Assembly: GCF_038396675.1 (NCBI RefSeq)
Contig: NC_088921.1
Location: 64,746,001-64,810,000, forward strand
Direction of reading: 5' to 3'
Source of the DNA: Hydra vulgaris
Lineage: Eukaryota; Cnidaria; Hydrozoa; Anthoathecata; Hydridae
DNA: 64,000 nucleotides
Program-made: the position numbers and the translations under genes
The notes under the pieces: generated by a model
Seen by the model: only the letters and a program-made list of their open reading frames with translations
What the model was told of the DNA's origin: nothing
Databases searched by the model: none
Part shown: positions 23,860 through 37,897 of the stretch, in pieces
Layout of the letters: every line of letters begins with the position of its first letter
Numbering within the stretch: the first letter of the stretch is position 1

Positions 23860-25058
23860 TTGAATCAAAAAAATTCTTTATTAATTCATGACGTCGACCT
23901 AGGAACGGTGAATACACAGAAAATAATGATTTAAAGGTAAACAATGAACGAAACTTAGACGTCCGCGTTATTTTATTTGAAAGTTTTTGCAGACTTGCCT
24001 CTCTTTAAAAACAGCGAATCAGATTGCGCCATTAAAGTGGCTATTCTGTGCTTATAGAAGGTTTGTAACGTCACTCTCCAGTGTCGTTGGCTCTGCTTTT
24101 GTCATTAAAATCTTATTCCAAAAGCACCAAAAGAAATTTTTCTAGCAATTGTAAGATTCTTGATAAACAACACAATTATAAAAAAAAAATAACCCTATGC
24201 AAATTATTCTGATTCTATGTAAAATATTCTTATCCTATGTAAATATTCTAATCTTAGGCAAAACATTCTGACTGTTAAAAAAAAAGTTTTTAAACAGCCA
24301 AATTTTCAACCAGGGGGCTGGTGCTATAAACAATTTGAAGTTTTTTTCGGGGAAAATAAATCCTACATAAAAACGTATTTTTTATAAACTATTTTAAAAA
24401 AAATAGTAATGTATATTATTTTAAGTAAAAAAAATGCGTGAACACGAAAATTTTTATCGCTGTTTAATAATTTTTCGCCATTCCTATAAGACACAAAGAA
24501 GGAATACGATACCAATACAACAGACAAAAGACGTTACCGATAACAACAAACAACAGGCGTCACCGATAACAACAAATTTTTTATTAACCATCGTTATGTC
24601 ATTTATTCGTATATTGTCTCAAGAAAATAGAGGAAGAGTTTTTTGGTTCCGGTTGTTTTTGTTGTTCGGTCCGTTGTTTCTTGTTGACTTTTTTAGGAAT
24701 CTTTGAAAATTGCATAAACTGCATATTAACATAAAATCCTTAAACGAAGAGCGTTGAACCTAAAATAAGAGTTTGAGAAAGTGGATCCAGATCTAGTTAG
24801 TACTAGTTTGTTTAAATATAACGGTTGTGGTACAGTTAAATCGCGCGTACCTTTTTCACAGCCCAGTTGTATTGTTTTCAAAGTAAATGATGTGAAGTTA
24901 CAAAAAGCACCAAATAAAAAAATCCAGTAGCTGTTAATTCTTTCTGTTGTGACCCCGCAGGTCGTGGTGATAATAAAGAACACATAAAAAAACGATTTAT
25001 GAATCGAAATGACTTTTAACTAATATTTTTAATAACTTTTAACCCAATAAAGAATTAT
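23860..25058. other. Spacer and possible LINE 5' region
   Basis: A 90-codon plus frame (24434-24706) is open without a recognised domain and may belong to the 5' part of the LINE that follows. I see no other gene. Confidence 0.35.
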
Positions 25059-25400
25059 TTGAACAATAGCAATAACAACTCATGGTTCAAATTAATTTTT
25101 AATTTTAATGAAAGCAATCCAGAGCTAGTTTGTACTATGTTGGAAAAATGGAAAATGTATGATGGAAAAAAGTACAACAGAACCATAATAGTTAAATTTT
25201 TAAACTACAAAGACAAAAAAACTGCGTTGGATAACTATGTTCAGTTAAAATTGAGAAACGATCGATTTTACGTAAACGAAGACTACAGCGAAAGAACTTT
25301 AGAATTGCGAAAACAGTTATTTAAAGAAGCAAAAGATTTGAGAGCCAAAGGTAAATATGCTAAAGTTGTATATAATAAACTTGTAACGCGCGACTTTTAA
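25059..25400 (+). CDS. LINE ORF1 C-terminal part
   Basis: This is a 113-aa frame. KYNRTIIVKFLNYKDKKTAL, DRFYVNEDYSERTLELRKQL, and KEAKDLRAKGKYAKVVYNKL match the conserved C-terminal region of L1/CR1-type ORF1 proteins (RNP-binding, RRM plus CTD). The family acts as a nucleic-acid-binding chaperone in the retrotransposition RNP. The N-terminal coiled-coil half of a normal ORF1p is missing, so the product is truncated. It sits 80 bp before ORF2 on the same strand. Confidence 0.65.
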   Translation: MNNSNNNSWFKLIFNFNESNPELVCTMLEKWKMYDGKKYNRTIIVKFLNYKDKKTALDNYVQLKLRNDRFYVNEDYSERTLELRKQLFKEAKDLRAKGKYAKVVYNKLVTRDF

Positions 25401-25433
25401 GAAATTCTTTTATTTTAGAGTTATTGATTTTAT

Positions 25434-25469
<36 letters not shown>

Positions 25470-25480
25470 TAAATACAAAA

Positions 25481-28441
25481 ATGGATTCAAGTCGCTCTAA
25501 AAATTTTGATATTTTTAAATTTAATGATTTTATACTTAACAAAGAGTCCGATCCGGATCAAAGTTATTTTAGTGAAACAGATGCTTCACAAAGCAACAGC
25601 AGCTATTTTTATACTTTTGAAATAAAAGAATTTCTTGAGCGTGATAAATTTAATGCAATTCATATAAATGTAAGAAGTTTAAAAAAATTTTTTGAAAATC
25701 TTTGCAATAGTTTTGAGGAAAATCTAACTATTTTTAGTGTAATTTGCCTAACTGAAACCTGGTGTAGTTCTGATGACTCAAATTTAGATAATAATTTTAA
25801 AATACCGGGCTATAATTTAATTTCATTAGGGCGGAAAACAAATAAACGCGGCGGTGGTTTAATTATTTATGTAAAAGAAAACATACGGTATTTTGTTAGG
25901 CATGGCATGAGTATTTCTGACGTCAATATAGAGGTTTTAACGATTGAAATATTGAGCAATAAAACTAAAAACATTGTAATTAGCTGTTGTTATCGCCCAC
26001 CTACTGACGAAATTAAAACATTTAGTTCATTTTTACATGACAATATTGTGAATAAAAGCAACCACGAAAAGAAATTACTTTATTATTAGGTGATCTGAAT
26101 TTAAATTGCTTCGAGCATCACGTCAAAAAAGAGATTAATGGGTTTTATAATGGCCTATTTGAAAATGGAGCAGTTCCTCTAATAAATAAACCAACAAGAA
26201 TTACTTAAATAACAACTTCCTTAATTGATAACATTATAAGCAATGATATTTTTAATAATTCGCTTAAAAAAGGCATTATTAAAAGTGACATATCTGATCA
26301 TTTCCCTATTTTCTTTTCAATAGATATTTATGCGAAAATTTTATATAATGAAAAAAAATCATTTAAAAAACGACTTTTTCATAATAAAAACCTAGAATCT
26401 TTTAAATTTCAACTTTCTTTAATTAATTGGGACATTATTAATTTTTCTGAAGACATTAATTTAATATACGAATCTTTTTTTAAAATTTTTATGAAATTTA
26501 TGACATCAATTTTCCCAAAGTAGAAATTAATTACAAACGTATAAAAATTAAATCGCCATGGATTACTAAAGGTATTCTAAAATCATCTAAAATTAAACAA
26601 AAACTTTATATTAAATATTTAAAATTAAAAACAACTGAGAGTAAGACCAATTATAAAAATTACGTAAGACTAACGCCTTAGGAAAAATTCAAAATTAATA
26701 TACTACACTAATTTACTTGAAAAATACAAATTAAACTCTAAACGCACTTGGCAACTAATAAACGAAATTACGGGTCACTAAAAAAACATCGCAATCTTTG
26801 CCCTGAGTTATTGAAGTAGATGATAATTTTATTCTTGATCAAAAAACAATTGCTTCCGAATTTAATAAATATTTTGTACCTGTAGGTCAAAACCTAGCCG
26901 AAATAATTCCAAACCCTAAAAAATCATTTAAGGCAACGTATGACTCGTATCTAAATTCGTATCTAAATTTTTTTGATTTGTCTTTTGAAGAGTTTGAAAG
27001 TGCTTATAAATTGTTAAAGTCAAATAAAGCAATTGGTCCAGATGATGTCAATAGGAATGTTATTATAAACTGTTTTGACGTTTTAAAAGACATACTTTTC
27101 CAAATTTTTAAATGCTCTATTAATCAGGGAGTTTTTCCTGATGATTTAAAAATAGCAAAAATTATTCCTATATTTAAAGAAGAAGAAAAAACTAATGTTA
27201 AACACTATCGCCCAATTTCTATCCTCTCTGTTTTTTCTAAAATTTTAGAAAGAATTTTGTACAACAGAATATACAATCACCTTTTATCAAACAAGTTATT
27301 ATATAACATGCAATATGGATTTAAAAAAAATAATTCAACAGAGCATGCAATTATTCAGCTTACAAGAAATATATCAGACTCATTTAATAATTCTAAATTC
27401 ACATTGGGAGTATTTATTGATTTAGCGAAAGCGTTTGATACCATTAATCATAAAATTCTTGCTAAAAAATTAAAATGTTGTGGTATAACAGGCAATGTTT
27501 TAAAATTGTTAAAAAGTTATTTAACTAATCGCAAACAATTTGTTTACGACGATGAAACATTATCATCAAATTTGTTAAACATTACATGTGGAGTTCCTCA
27601 GGGATCCATATTAGGACTTCTTCTTTTCCTTATTTATATTAATAATTTATACAAAGCCTCGGATTTAATAACAATTATGTTTGCTGATGACACCAATTTA
27701 TTTATGTCAAACAAAAACATTCCTACTTTATTTAGTTGCTTGAACATCGAGTTAATCAAAATATCTGACTGGTTTAAGACTAACAACTTATCTCTTAACA
27801 TTGATAAAACTAAATGGGTTCTTTTCCATTCTCTTATCAAAAAACATAAACTGCCAATTAACATGCCTCATCTTGTTATTTACAATATACAAATTAAACA
27901 AGTAACAGTAATCAACTTTCTAGGTGTTTGTATAGATGAAAATCTTACATGGAAAAGTCACATTAAAAACTTATCAAGTAAAATTTCAAAAAGTATAGGA
28001 ATATTGTTCAAAGCAAGAAATGTTTTAAATAAACGTACTTTAGTACAATTATATCACTCATTTATTCATTGTCACATAAACTATGCTAACATTGCTTGGG
28101 GTAGTACAAAGAAAATTAAACTTAAACCTCTTTATTGTCAGCAGAAGCATGTAGCACGTCTCATATATTTTAAAGATCGTTATACTCATGCCAAGCCTCT
28201 ATTATTTGAAATAAAAGTTTTTAATATATATGAGCTTAACATTTTTAATATTCTTTGTTTTATGTTTAAATGTAAAACCAATTCATCCCCTATTTCTTTC
28301 CATAACTCGTATTCATCGAAAGATAAAAATAAATTCATTTTGCGGAATGATAATTTTATTAAGCAGCACATTTTTCAAACAAATCTTTTTAAATTTTGTA
28401 TTGATTATCGCGGACCATTCTTATGGAATAAAATAATTTAA
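25481..28441 (+). pseudogene. LINE ORF2 (endonuclease-RT), frameshifted
   Basis: An ATG at 25481 opens an APE-type endonuclease: NAIHINVRSLKKFFENL, CLTETWCSSDDSNLDN, GGGLIIYVKEN and CCYRPPTDE. The frame breaks near 26085. The next frame gives LLGDLNLNCFEHHV, has a TAA near 26205, then SLIDNIISNDIF and SDISDHFPIFFSID. Another break lies near 26520. The RT is open at 26978-28441 (487 aa), with KSNKAIGPDDVNRNV, FIDLAKAFDTINHKI (motif A), CGVPQGSILGLLLFLIYINN, MFADDTNLFMS (catalytic) and a C-terminal WNKII typical of CR1/jockey-type elements. All catalytic motifs remain, but at least three lesions disable the ORF. Confidence 0.85.
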
Positions 28442-28810
28442 AAAAATTTTACTAAGGATTTTATTCATCAAAGTAACTACTTTTCTTTTAAACGAAAGCT
28501 TATAGAACTCTTTTTTATAATCCAAGATGTAACAATATACTTTTGATATTTTTTTTTTTTTAGTGATCTTCCTTTTTACCCCCTATTTAACTATTGATTT
28601 ATAAAAATTATATATGCATCATTAACAACTGCAATATATAACAATGTATCTTGTTTTTGTAACGGAATATTTTAAGTTTCTTACTTCGTTAACTTATTTT
28701 TTATCTTGTAAATATCTTATAAATTTTAACACATCATTTCTTAGCGGTACTCGGCGACAAGACCGCATGGTCTTCTACGAGTTCCCGCGTTCTTTTATTA
28801 TTTAATAACG

Positions 28811-28812
<2 letters not shown>
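28442..28812 (+). other. LINE 3' UTR with terminal hairpin
   Basis: The UTR ends in CGGTACTCGGCGACAAGACC, GCAT, GGTCTTCTACGAGTTCCCGC, then an AT-rich run into (TA)n. AAGACC/GGTCTT form a six-base stem with a four-base loop (28762-28777). Such 3' hairpins are the RT recognition site in several LINE clades. The same tail is on the SINE at 1.8-2.0 kb. Confidence 0.7.

Positions 28813-28885
<73 letters not shown>
28813..28885. repeat. (TA)n microsatellite after LINE tail
   Basis: Pure TA dinucleotides within about 15 bp of the LINE 3' end. Confidence 0.97.
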
Positions 28886-28888
<3 letters not shown>

Positions 28889-28959
28889 TTTATTATTATA
28901 TATTTGTATTTTAAATATTGTAACGAAATGCTTATTTATAATGTAATAAAAAAAAAAAA

Positions 28960-29065
28960 AACGTCATTCCGATGTCTTTTCAACGTCGTGAAACCGAGGT
29001 TTTTCATAACATTGACGTTGCCTCGACATCATTACAGTGAGACGTGAAAAGACGTCGAGTGACTA
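28960..29065. repeat. Inverted ACGTC-rich fragment
   Basis: CGATGTCTTTTCAACGTCG on the left and GTGAGACGTGAAAAGACGTCGA on the right are partly inverted. It is probably a relative of the ACGTTG MITEs, without clear termini. Confidence 0.4.
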
Positions 29066-29069
29066 AATA

Positions 29070-30690
<1,621 letters not shown>

Positions 30691-30948
30691 TCGTGATCGA
30701 CCGAAACCGAAATTTGAGCCGAAACCGAAAGTACCGAAACTTCGGTTCAGTGAAGCCGTAGCCGAAACCGAAACCGAAAATTCGGCCGAAACCAAATCCG
30801 AAATTTCGGCCTAAATTTGAAAAAGAATGTTAAAAATCCTCGAACCTTTTATTAATCACCGAGTTAAAGCAAAAAAAACTACTTTACATATATCTAAGCA
30901 ATCACCATGTAACATATTTTGATAAAAACTATAATACGTCAAGACATT

Positions 30949-31142
30949 TCAATAATTAAAGTTAATAGTTGAAATATTTTCTCTGCAGAATAAAATTTTT
31001 TCCATGTTTTCTGGCAAAAGTCTGTTTCTTTCATTGTCTCGAGCAGTTGAAAACAACCTTTCATCTTCGGTAGATGTTGTTGGAGGTGTAAGGAATCTCT
31101 TTGCTACTTTTGCCAAACCAAACTTTGCTTTTAATGTTGTTT
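30949..31142 (-). pseudogene. hAT C-terminal dimerisation fragment
   Basis: The translation reads FLTPPTTSTEDERLFSTARD, then RNRLLPENMEKILFCREN, ending with a stop at 30949. This is the hallmark hATC motif (TSxxxERLFS..., R..L.PE...L.FC..N). No ATG is in frame, so it is a relic left by an internal deletion joining N- and C-terminal parts. Confidence 0.8.
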
Positions 31143-31228
31143 TCTAATATAGAACTATGAAGCTTCAGACCTTCTTCGGAGTTTAAATCAATTTTCGAGA
31201 TTTTGTCAAACCAGCCAGGCATTGTAAA

Positions 31229-31636
31229 TTACAACATTTCAGTCTTCTGCCGTTTTGATCTAATGTCAAATAAGGGTATTGTTCCTTTTTTAATTGTAAT
31301 AGACTCATATTGATCTGAAGTTAGTATATTTTCAAGACTGCCGGTAGTTGTGAGTATTGCTTTTTCAGTAAGGTAATTTTTTAGAATAAGCTGTGGGTGT
31401 TGACTTCTTAAATGCGATAAAAGTCCGCTAAGTGATTGAAGTTTTGGATTATGCGATCCACAAAGTATTTTCAAATTGCAGATATTGCAAGTTGCGTATT
31501 TGGAATCACTGGTTATTACGGTAAAATGATTCCACAAATAGCTTTTCATTCGATTATTTTCCATTGTAAAATTTAGCTCTGAGAAACTTTTGATGAAATT
31601 TTTGATTTTGGTTGCTTCACTTAAATGTTTATTCAT
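31229..31636 (-). CDS. hAT N-terminal BED zinc-finger protein, truncated
   Basis: The frame has 135 aa. MKSYLWNHFTVITSDSKYAT, CNICNLK (CxxC), then LLSHLRSQH (HxxxxH-type) form a BED zinc finger, the DNA-binding domain at the N-terminus of hAT transposases. It stops soon after (RSKRQKTEML) and lacks the RNase-H-like catalytic domain, so at most it would bind element ends. The dimerisation tail of the same family lies 90 bp downstream in another frame. Confidence 0.7.
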   Translation of the reverse strand: MNKHLSEATKIKNFIKSFSELNFTMENNRMKSYLWNHFTVITSDSKYATCNICNLKILCGSHNPKLQSLSGLLSHLRSQHPQLILKNYLTEKAILTTTGSLENILTSDQYESITIKKGTIPLFDIRSKRQKTEML

Positions 31637-31889
31637 TTAAAGAATGATTTGAAAATAGTAACTTGAAACTGTTATGTAGTTTGGATTCAATTAAAATTTC
31701 TACAATTGTTATAATTAAAAAGTGATTTACTAACAAACGATTACAATTAGAAAATTGTCATGATCCCATTCTAAATTTAAAAAAAGTTATCTAAACATAA
31801 AAAAAATCTTATAAAAGCTTCGGTTCATTTCGGTTGCGGTTTAAACCGAAATTTTGGCCGAAACAGGAAAAGTAAAAAATTGTTTAAGC

Positions 31890-32850
<961 letters not shown>

Positions 32851-32892
32851 GCTATTTTAGACATTTTATTAATATTGACAAAGCTGAATATA

Positions 32893-32986
32893 ATGGTTAA
32901 CAAGTGTGTTGCATATGGCTGTAAAACTGGATACAACAGTTCTTTGGAAGATATAAAAATTGCTTCTTTTCATTTACCTTTATATG
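32893..32986 (+). pseudogene. THAP-domain N-terminal exon, cut by microsatellite
   Basis: An ATG at 32893 opens MVNKCVAYGCKTGYNSSLED then IKIASFHLPL. The CxxxxC pair and FHLPL are the start of a THAP zinc finger (C2CH). It runs straight into a TATGTG microsatellite, so the W and CxxH half is missing. The missing half of a very similar protein begins at about 41975 (FLPLKNQQLLNYW). Both are on the plus strand. Confidence 0.65.
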
Positions 32987-33079
32987 TGTGTGTATATGTA
33001 TATATATGTGTATATATATGTAGGTACGTAGAATTACGCGTTTTACGGAACCGATATTTGGGCTAAAATTCTGTGCCAC

Positions 33080-34770
33080 GTTTTTTGAAGTTTGCTTTTC
33101 GCTATCGAGGGAGAAACGTATTTTGAGAATTTTTATTTAGAGTTATATATTAGTATAGATATTTTTTAAAAACTAGAGTAATTAAACTTTATAAATTTGT
33201 ACCTTTTGATTACAATAAAAACTTTTTAAAGTAGATTTTTAAATGACAAAAACTTAGTTATACTTTGTGCATTCAGTAAATGTTGAAGAAATGCTTGTTT
33301 TTTTTGCAATATTATTCTCGATGTTAAGTTTACACAGTTTCTTTGCACCTGCCAAATTTCATTGATTTATTTCATGCAGCACATACTCTATTTTGTGCAG
33401 CACTTTTGGTACTTAAATTTTTATTTTCCGCTTTTATTTTGAGACATGGGGAGGGGGAGGGGCGGATGAAGAGGAACTTCAATCTGCTTTTAAAATCATA
33501 ATAATTAGTTCAGATTTAACTAAAAAGAAAAATGAATAAAAACAAAAAAATAAAATTTTTTGTGTTAATCAAACGTTCTCCTCAGTAATCCTCTTATGGC
33601 AATCAAAGTAGTGGTAAAATCATTTTAATAAATGATATTACCACTACTTTTTGTTGAATCATTCTAAATTCCAAATCATTTATTTGAATCATACTTAATA
33701 TGATTCAAATAAATTACCATTCAATGAATGGTAAATTATTTGAATCATATTAAGCATGATTCAAATAAATGATTTAGCTAGTTTCAATTTTTATAAGTTT
33801 TTATGCTAAGTATTGAGACAGTTTAATTATAATACTCTAATATTTTTAATTACAGTTCAACTGTAGATAAAGCTCTTAAAATTAATAAAGAAGTATAATT
33901 AACTTTATTATTAGCACAAAGTTTTTTTAACTTAATAAAAGTTAATATTACTACAGAAATATGACAGAAGGCACTGTTAAAATGATTAAAAAAAGTTACA
34001 ATGCTTATATATTATTCAGTTATGACTTTGGTTTCATTTATTTAAACTTGAAAAGTTTATTTGATTCATTTCTTCATGATTGCAGTTAAAAAAAAAAAAT
34101 TTCTCATTATTTATTTTTATTTCTTTTATAATTTGCTTTTAATTAATAATTTTTCAATTAAAACAGTTAATTTGCAATTTTAAATAGTTCTTTAACCAAT
34201 TTTTGTTTAACTTTTTTTTAATATGCAGTTAATAAGATTAAAATTGGTTTTATATTATAAATTCAATAATACATGTTTTTTTCTCAGTCCAATCATATTA
34301 CATTTTTAAAAAGCTTTATATCATATAATAATATAATATACTGCTTTTTTATGTATTTAGAGTATATCATATATTAGTAATATACTAATATTTGTCTAAA
34401 AATATATAGACATATATAATATATTTATAGTATATTAAATTTAATATACAATTTATAGTATATTATATTTATAGTATATTATATATTTAATATATACTAT
34501 AACATATACTATATTATAGTATATATTAAATATATACTATAATATAATATATACTTAATACATACTATATCAATAATAATTATGAATGATATGATTCCGA
34601 TACAGTAATGACAGTCTTGCACAATAGCAGAGTAGAAAAACTTAAAAAAAACACAGAAAGGCTATTACTATTTCTTACTGGACTAGAAAAGATAATAATT
34701 CTGAAGCTGTTGATTATTATATGAAAAAGTTCCAGCTAGTTGCTAACAGTGAATCCTGTGAGCTGATGTT
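33080..34770. other. AT-rich spacer with inverted repeats
   Basis: I see no gene. 33690-33780 contains nested inverted repeats of TATTTGAATCATACTTAATA and ATTACCATTCA/TGAATGGTAAT. 34320-34560 is a palindromic TATAGTATATTAAATATA tract. Confidence 0.5.
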
Positions 34771-35104
34771 TTCCTAATGTGAATATTTAAATGTAATTAA
34801 AATAATAAACTTTAATATAAAAACATCTTTTACCAAAACTCAAAATACATCACATAATGCTTAGTTTAGTTATAGATGGTTCCCCCTTTGACGTGAAAAA
34901 AAGTTGTAAAACCAAAAAATGTTTTATAATATTATTTTAATTAGTTTACATCTTGGCTTTTAGTTAATGATTAAGATATTAAATTCCATTAATGAAACTA
35001 TATATTAATCATTGTTAACAATAGACACGATGTGAATGTTGCCAATTATTTTTTGATAATTTGACCTGCATTTTATTATCATACTACATGATTTTACTAT
35101 TTTT

Positions 35105-35231
<127 letters not shown>

Positions 35232-35239
35232 ATAATGTG

Positions 35240-35550
35240 CAGCAAGTAGTGGAACTTGCAAAAAAAATGTACAGAGAGTAGTGGAACTTGCAAAAAAATG
35301 TATAGCGAGTTGTGGAACTTGCAAAAAATATGTACAGCGAGTAGTGGAACTTGCAAAAAAAATTTACAGCGAGTTGTGGAACTTGCAAAAAATATGTACA
35401 GCGAGTAGTGGAAATTGCAAAAAAAATTTACAGCGAGTTGTGGAACTTGCAAAAAAAAATTACTGCGAGTAGTGGAACTTGCAAAAAAATATGTACAGCG
35501 AGTAGTGGAACTTGCAAAAATATAAAGCGAGTAGTGGAACTTGCAATATT
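35240..35550. repeat. 32-bp minisatellite, ten copies
   Basis: GTAGTGG or GTTGTGG starts at 35246, 35278, 35309, 35341, 35373, 35405, 35437, 35469, 35502 and 35531. The unit is GCGAGTAGTGGAACTTGC, an A-run, then TATGTACA. Open frames through it are artefacts. Confidence 0.92.
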
Positions 35551-35824
35551 TTTTTCATGTTGTGTCTATTGTTAACAACGAATAATAAATAGTTTCATTA
35601 AAGAAATTTAATATCTTAATCATTAACTAAAAGCCAAGATGTAAACTAATTAAAATAATATTATAAAACATTTTTTTTTTTTTAAATTTTTTTTCAGGTC
35701 AGAGGGGGAACCATCTATAACTAAAACTAAGCATTATGTGATGTATTTTGAATTTTGGTAAAAGATGTTTTTATATTAAAGTTTATTATTTTAATTACAT
35801 TTAAATATTTTTTCGAATCTCATT

Positions 35825-36480
35825 AAAAAAATTTTTTTTTAGGTTGTAAAAGAGGAGGGGGGGGGTGATGACATGCCCCCTTTCCCATCTATACCACTTG
35901 AAACAAAGGGTGCGCTGCTAGTGATGTTGTAAAGCAGTAAAATATAATTTTTGATTTGATACTAGATTTCTTTTTAATTATAAAGATAAATTTATAATAA
36001 AAAAAAGAGTCATTTTTGATAATAGGGTGTTTGAAACCATCACCCTTACATCCACCCAAAGACAATGATGAAACTTCTATATTTGACTGTGGTCTGATAG
36101 CTAATTACAAAACACTTTTATATATAATATAGGTAGTCTTTATTGCCGGTATGAATGGTGGTTTTGTGCCCCCTCTTGCCCCCGGATGGGCCTGTAATCT
36201 AGAAACCTTTATAAATTTGTAGATAACTCTTGTATCTATCTTTTGATACCAAGATATAAACTTTTGGATAAGAATTGATTAAGTTATAATAGTTTTAGTT
36301 TATAAAAACTTTATTTTGACCACAGTTTCTTCAACAAATTCTAATATCAAAAAATCGGTACTTAAAACGTCATAACTTTTTGTAGGGTGGTTCGATTTTG
36401 AAATTTTTTTCACTTTTGGAGTATTGAAATGAAGCTCTTTTTAATGATATATAACAACCCAGAATTTGATGAATTTAAAA
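35825..36480. other. Non-coding spacer
   Basis: It holds a G-run (about 35859-35868) and CCCCCTTTCCC. I see nothing else. Confidence 0.5.
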
Positions 36481-36499
36481 ATTTCATGTAACATACCTA

Positions 36500-37305
36500 A
36501 TATATGTGTATATATATATGTGTATATATATGTGTATATATATGTGTATATATATATATATGTGTATATATATGTGTATATATATATTTTGTATATATGT
36601 GTATATATATGTGTATATATATGTGTATATGTATATATATGTGTATATATATGTATATATATGTGTATATATATGTGTATATATATGTATATATATGTAT
36701 ATATATATATGTATATATATGTGTATTTATATGTGTGTGTGTATATGTATATATATGTATTTATATGTATTTATATGTATTATATATGTATATATATATA
36801 TTATATATGTATATATATATATATATGTATATGTTATATGTTATATATATGTATATGTTACATATATGTATATGTTACATATGTATATACATATGTATGT
36901 ATATACATGTATATATATGTATATATATGTATATATACATATGTATATACATGTATATACATGTATGTATATACATGTATATACATGTATATATACATGT
37001 ATGTATATACATGTATGTATATACATGTATATACATGTATATACATGTATATACATGTATATACATGTATATACATTATATGTATATACATGTATATATA
37101 TGTATGTATATATATGTATATGTTACATATGTATATACATATGTATATACATATACATATGTATATGTTACATATATGTATATGTTACATATATGTATAT
37201 GTTATATATATGTATATGTTACATATATATATGTATATGTTACATATTATATATGTATATATATATGTATTTATATGTGTGTGTATATGTATATATATGT
37301 ACATG
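36500..37305. repeat. (TATG)n/(TACA)n compound microsatellite, 800 bp
   Basis: TATATGTG, TACATG and TATGTTACATA blocks form a degenerate tract, much of it self-complementary (36880-37080 is TGTATATACA-based). Open frames of more than 260 codons on the plus strand consist only of Y, I, C, M, V and are not genes. Confidence 0.97.
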
Positions 37306-37309
37306 TGAA

Positions 37310-37897
37310 TAGTGTATATATTGTGCTTGCTATATTCTATATTAATTTATTAGTGTAAATTCTATATTAATTTATATAGTTGCTTTATTCTAACAAATTT
37401 ATATTCCATCTATATTATAAGTTTGTGTACTTATATAGCTCTACTCTTATATAGTCTTATACTTAAAATATACAAATGCTCATTATTACTAAATAGTATT
37501 AGTGTATTTACCAATATCATAAAATTATATTTCATATTATTAATTTATATTTACTGTTATATTGCTTAATTACCCCTATATACTTAAAAACAAAATATTT
37601 AGTTATCTAAACTTTTATTTTCAGTTATGACTATAATATAAAGTTTCTCTTTTTAACTTTGTTTAAAATATTATTATAAAAAGATAGTATATATACATAC
37701 TATATACATTAATAATATCTTACACATAAAAATTGATTTACAACTACAAACCTAATCCATTAAATCCTATACATTATCATTTCAAATTTGCTTTATCATT
37801 TTCATTTGTTGCTCTATCATTTTGGATGCATTATCTCTTTATGCTTAGAAACTTCTAATAGACTTATATGTAATTCAAAAATATTAATTTATGAAAT
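37310..37897. other. Probable LINE 5' UTR
   Basis: This is AT-rich non-coding sequence directly before the intact LINE ORF. No promoter motif is recognisable. Confidence 0.4.

Larger units (their letters stand above)
30693..31885 (-). mobile_element. BED-finger hAT element, internally deleted
   Basis: The coding remnants run on the minus strand. Both edges carry clusters of CCGAAA/TTTCGG hexamers: about ten at 30698-30825 and a smaller group at 31815-31870. Clusters like this act as subterminal transposase-binding sites in hAT elements. I could not define the exact ends or an 8-bp target duplication. Confidence 0.65.

Noticed and set aside
27634..27864. Minus-strand frames within the LINE ORFs (also 38875-39228, 39989-40177, 28186-28371)
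   Set aside because: Shadows of the RT/endonuclease frames on the opposite strand with no independent motif.
35240..35550. CRISPR-like array
   Set aside because: Units are contiguous 32-bp tandem repeats without unique spacers, in an animal foldback element.
36466..37358. Open frames of 260-284 codons
   Set aside because: They consist only of Y, I, C, M, V, T, H from TATG/TACA simple repeats. Overlapping frames on both strands are equally open, so they are not genes.
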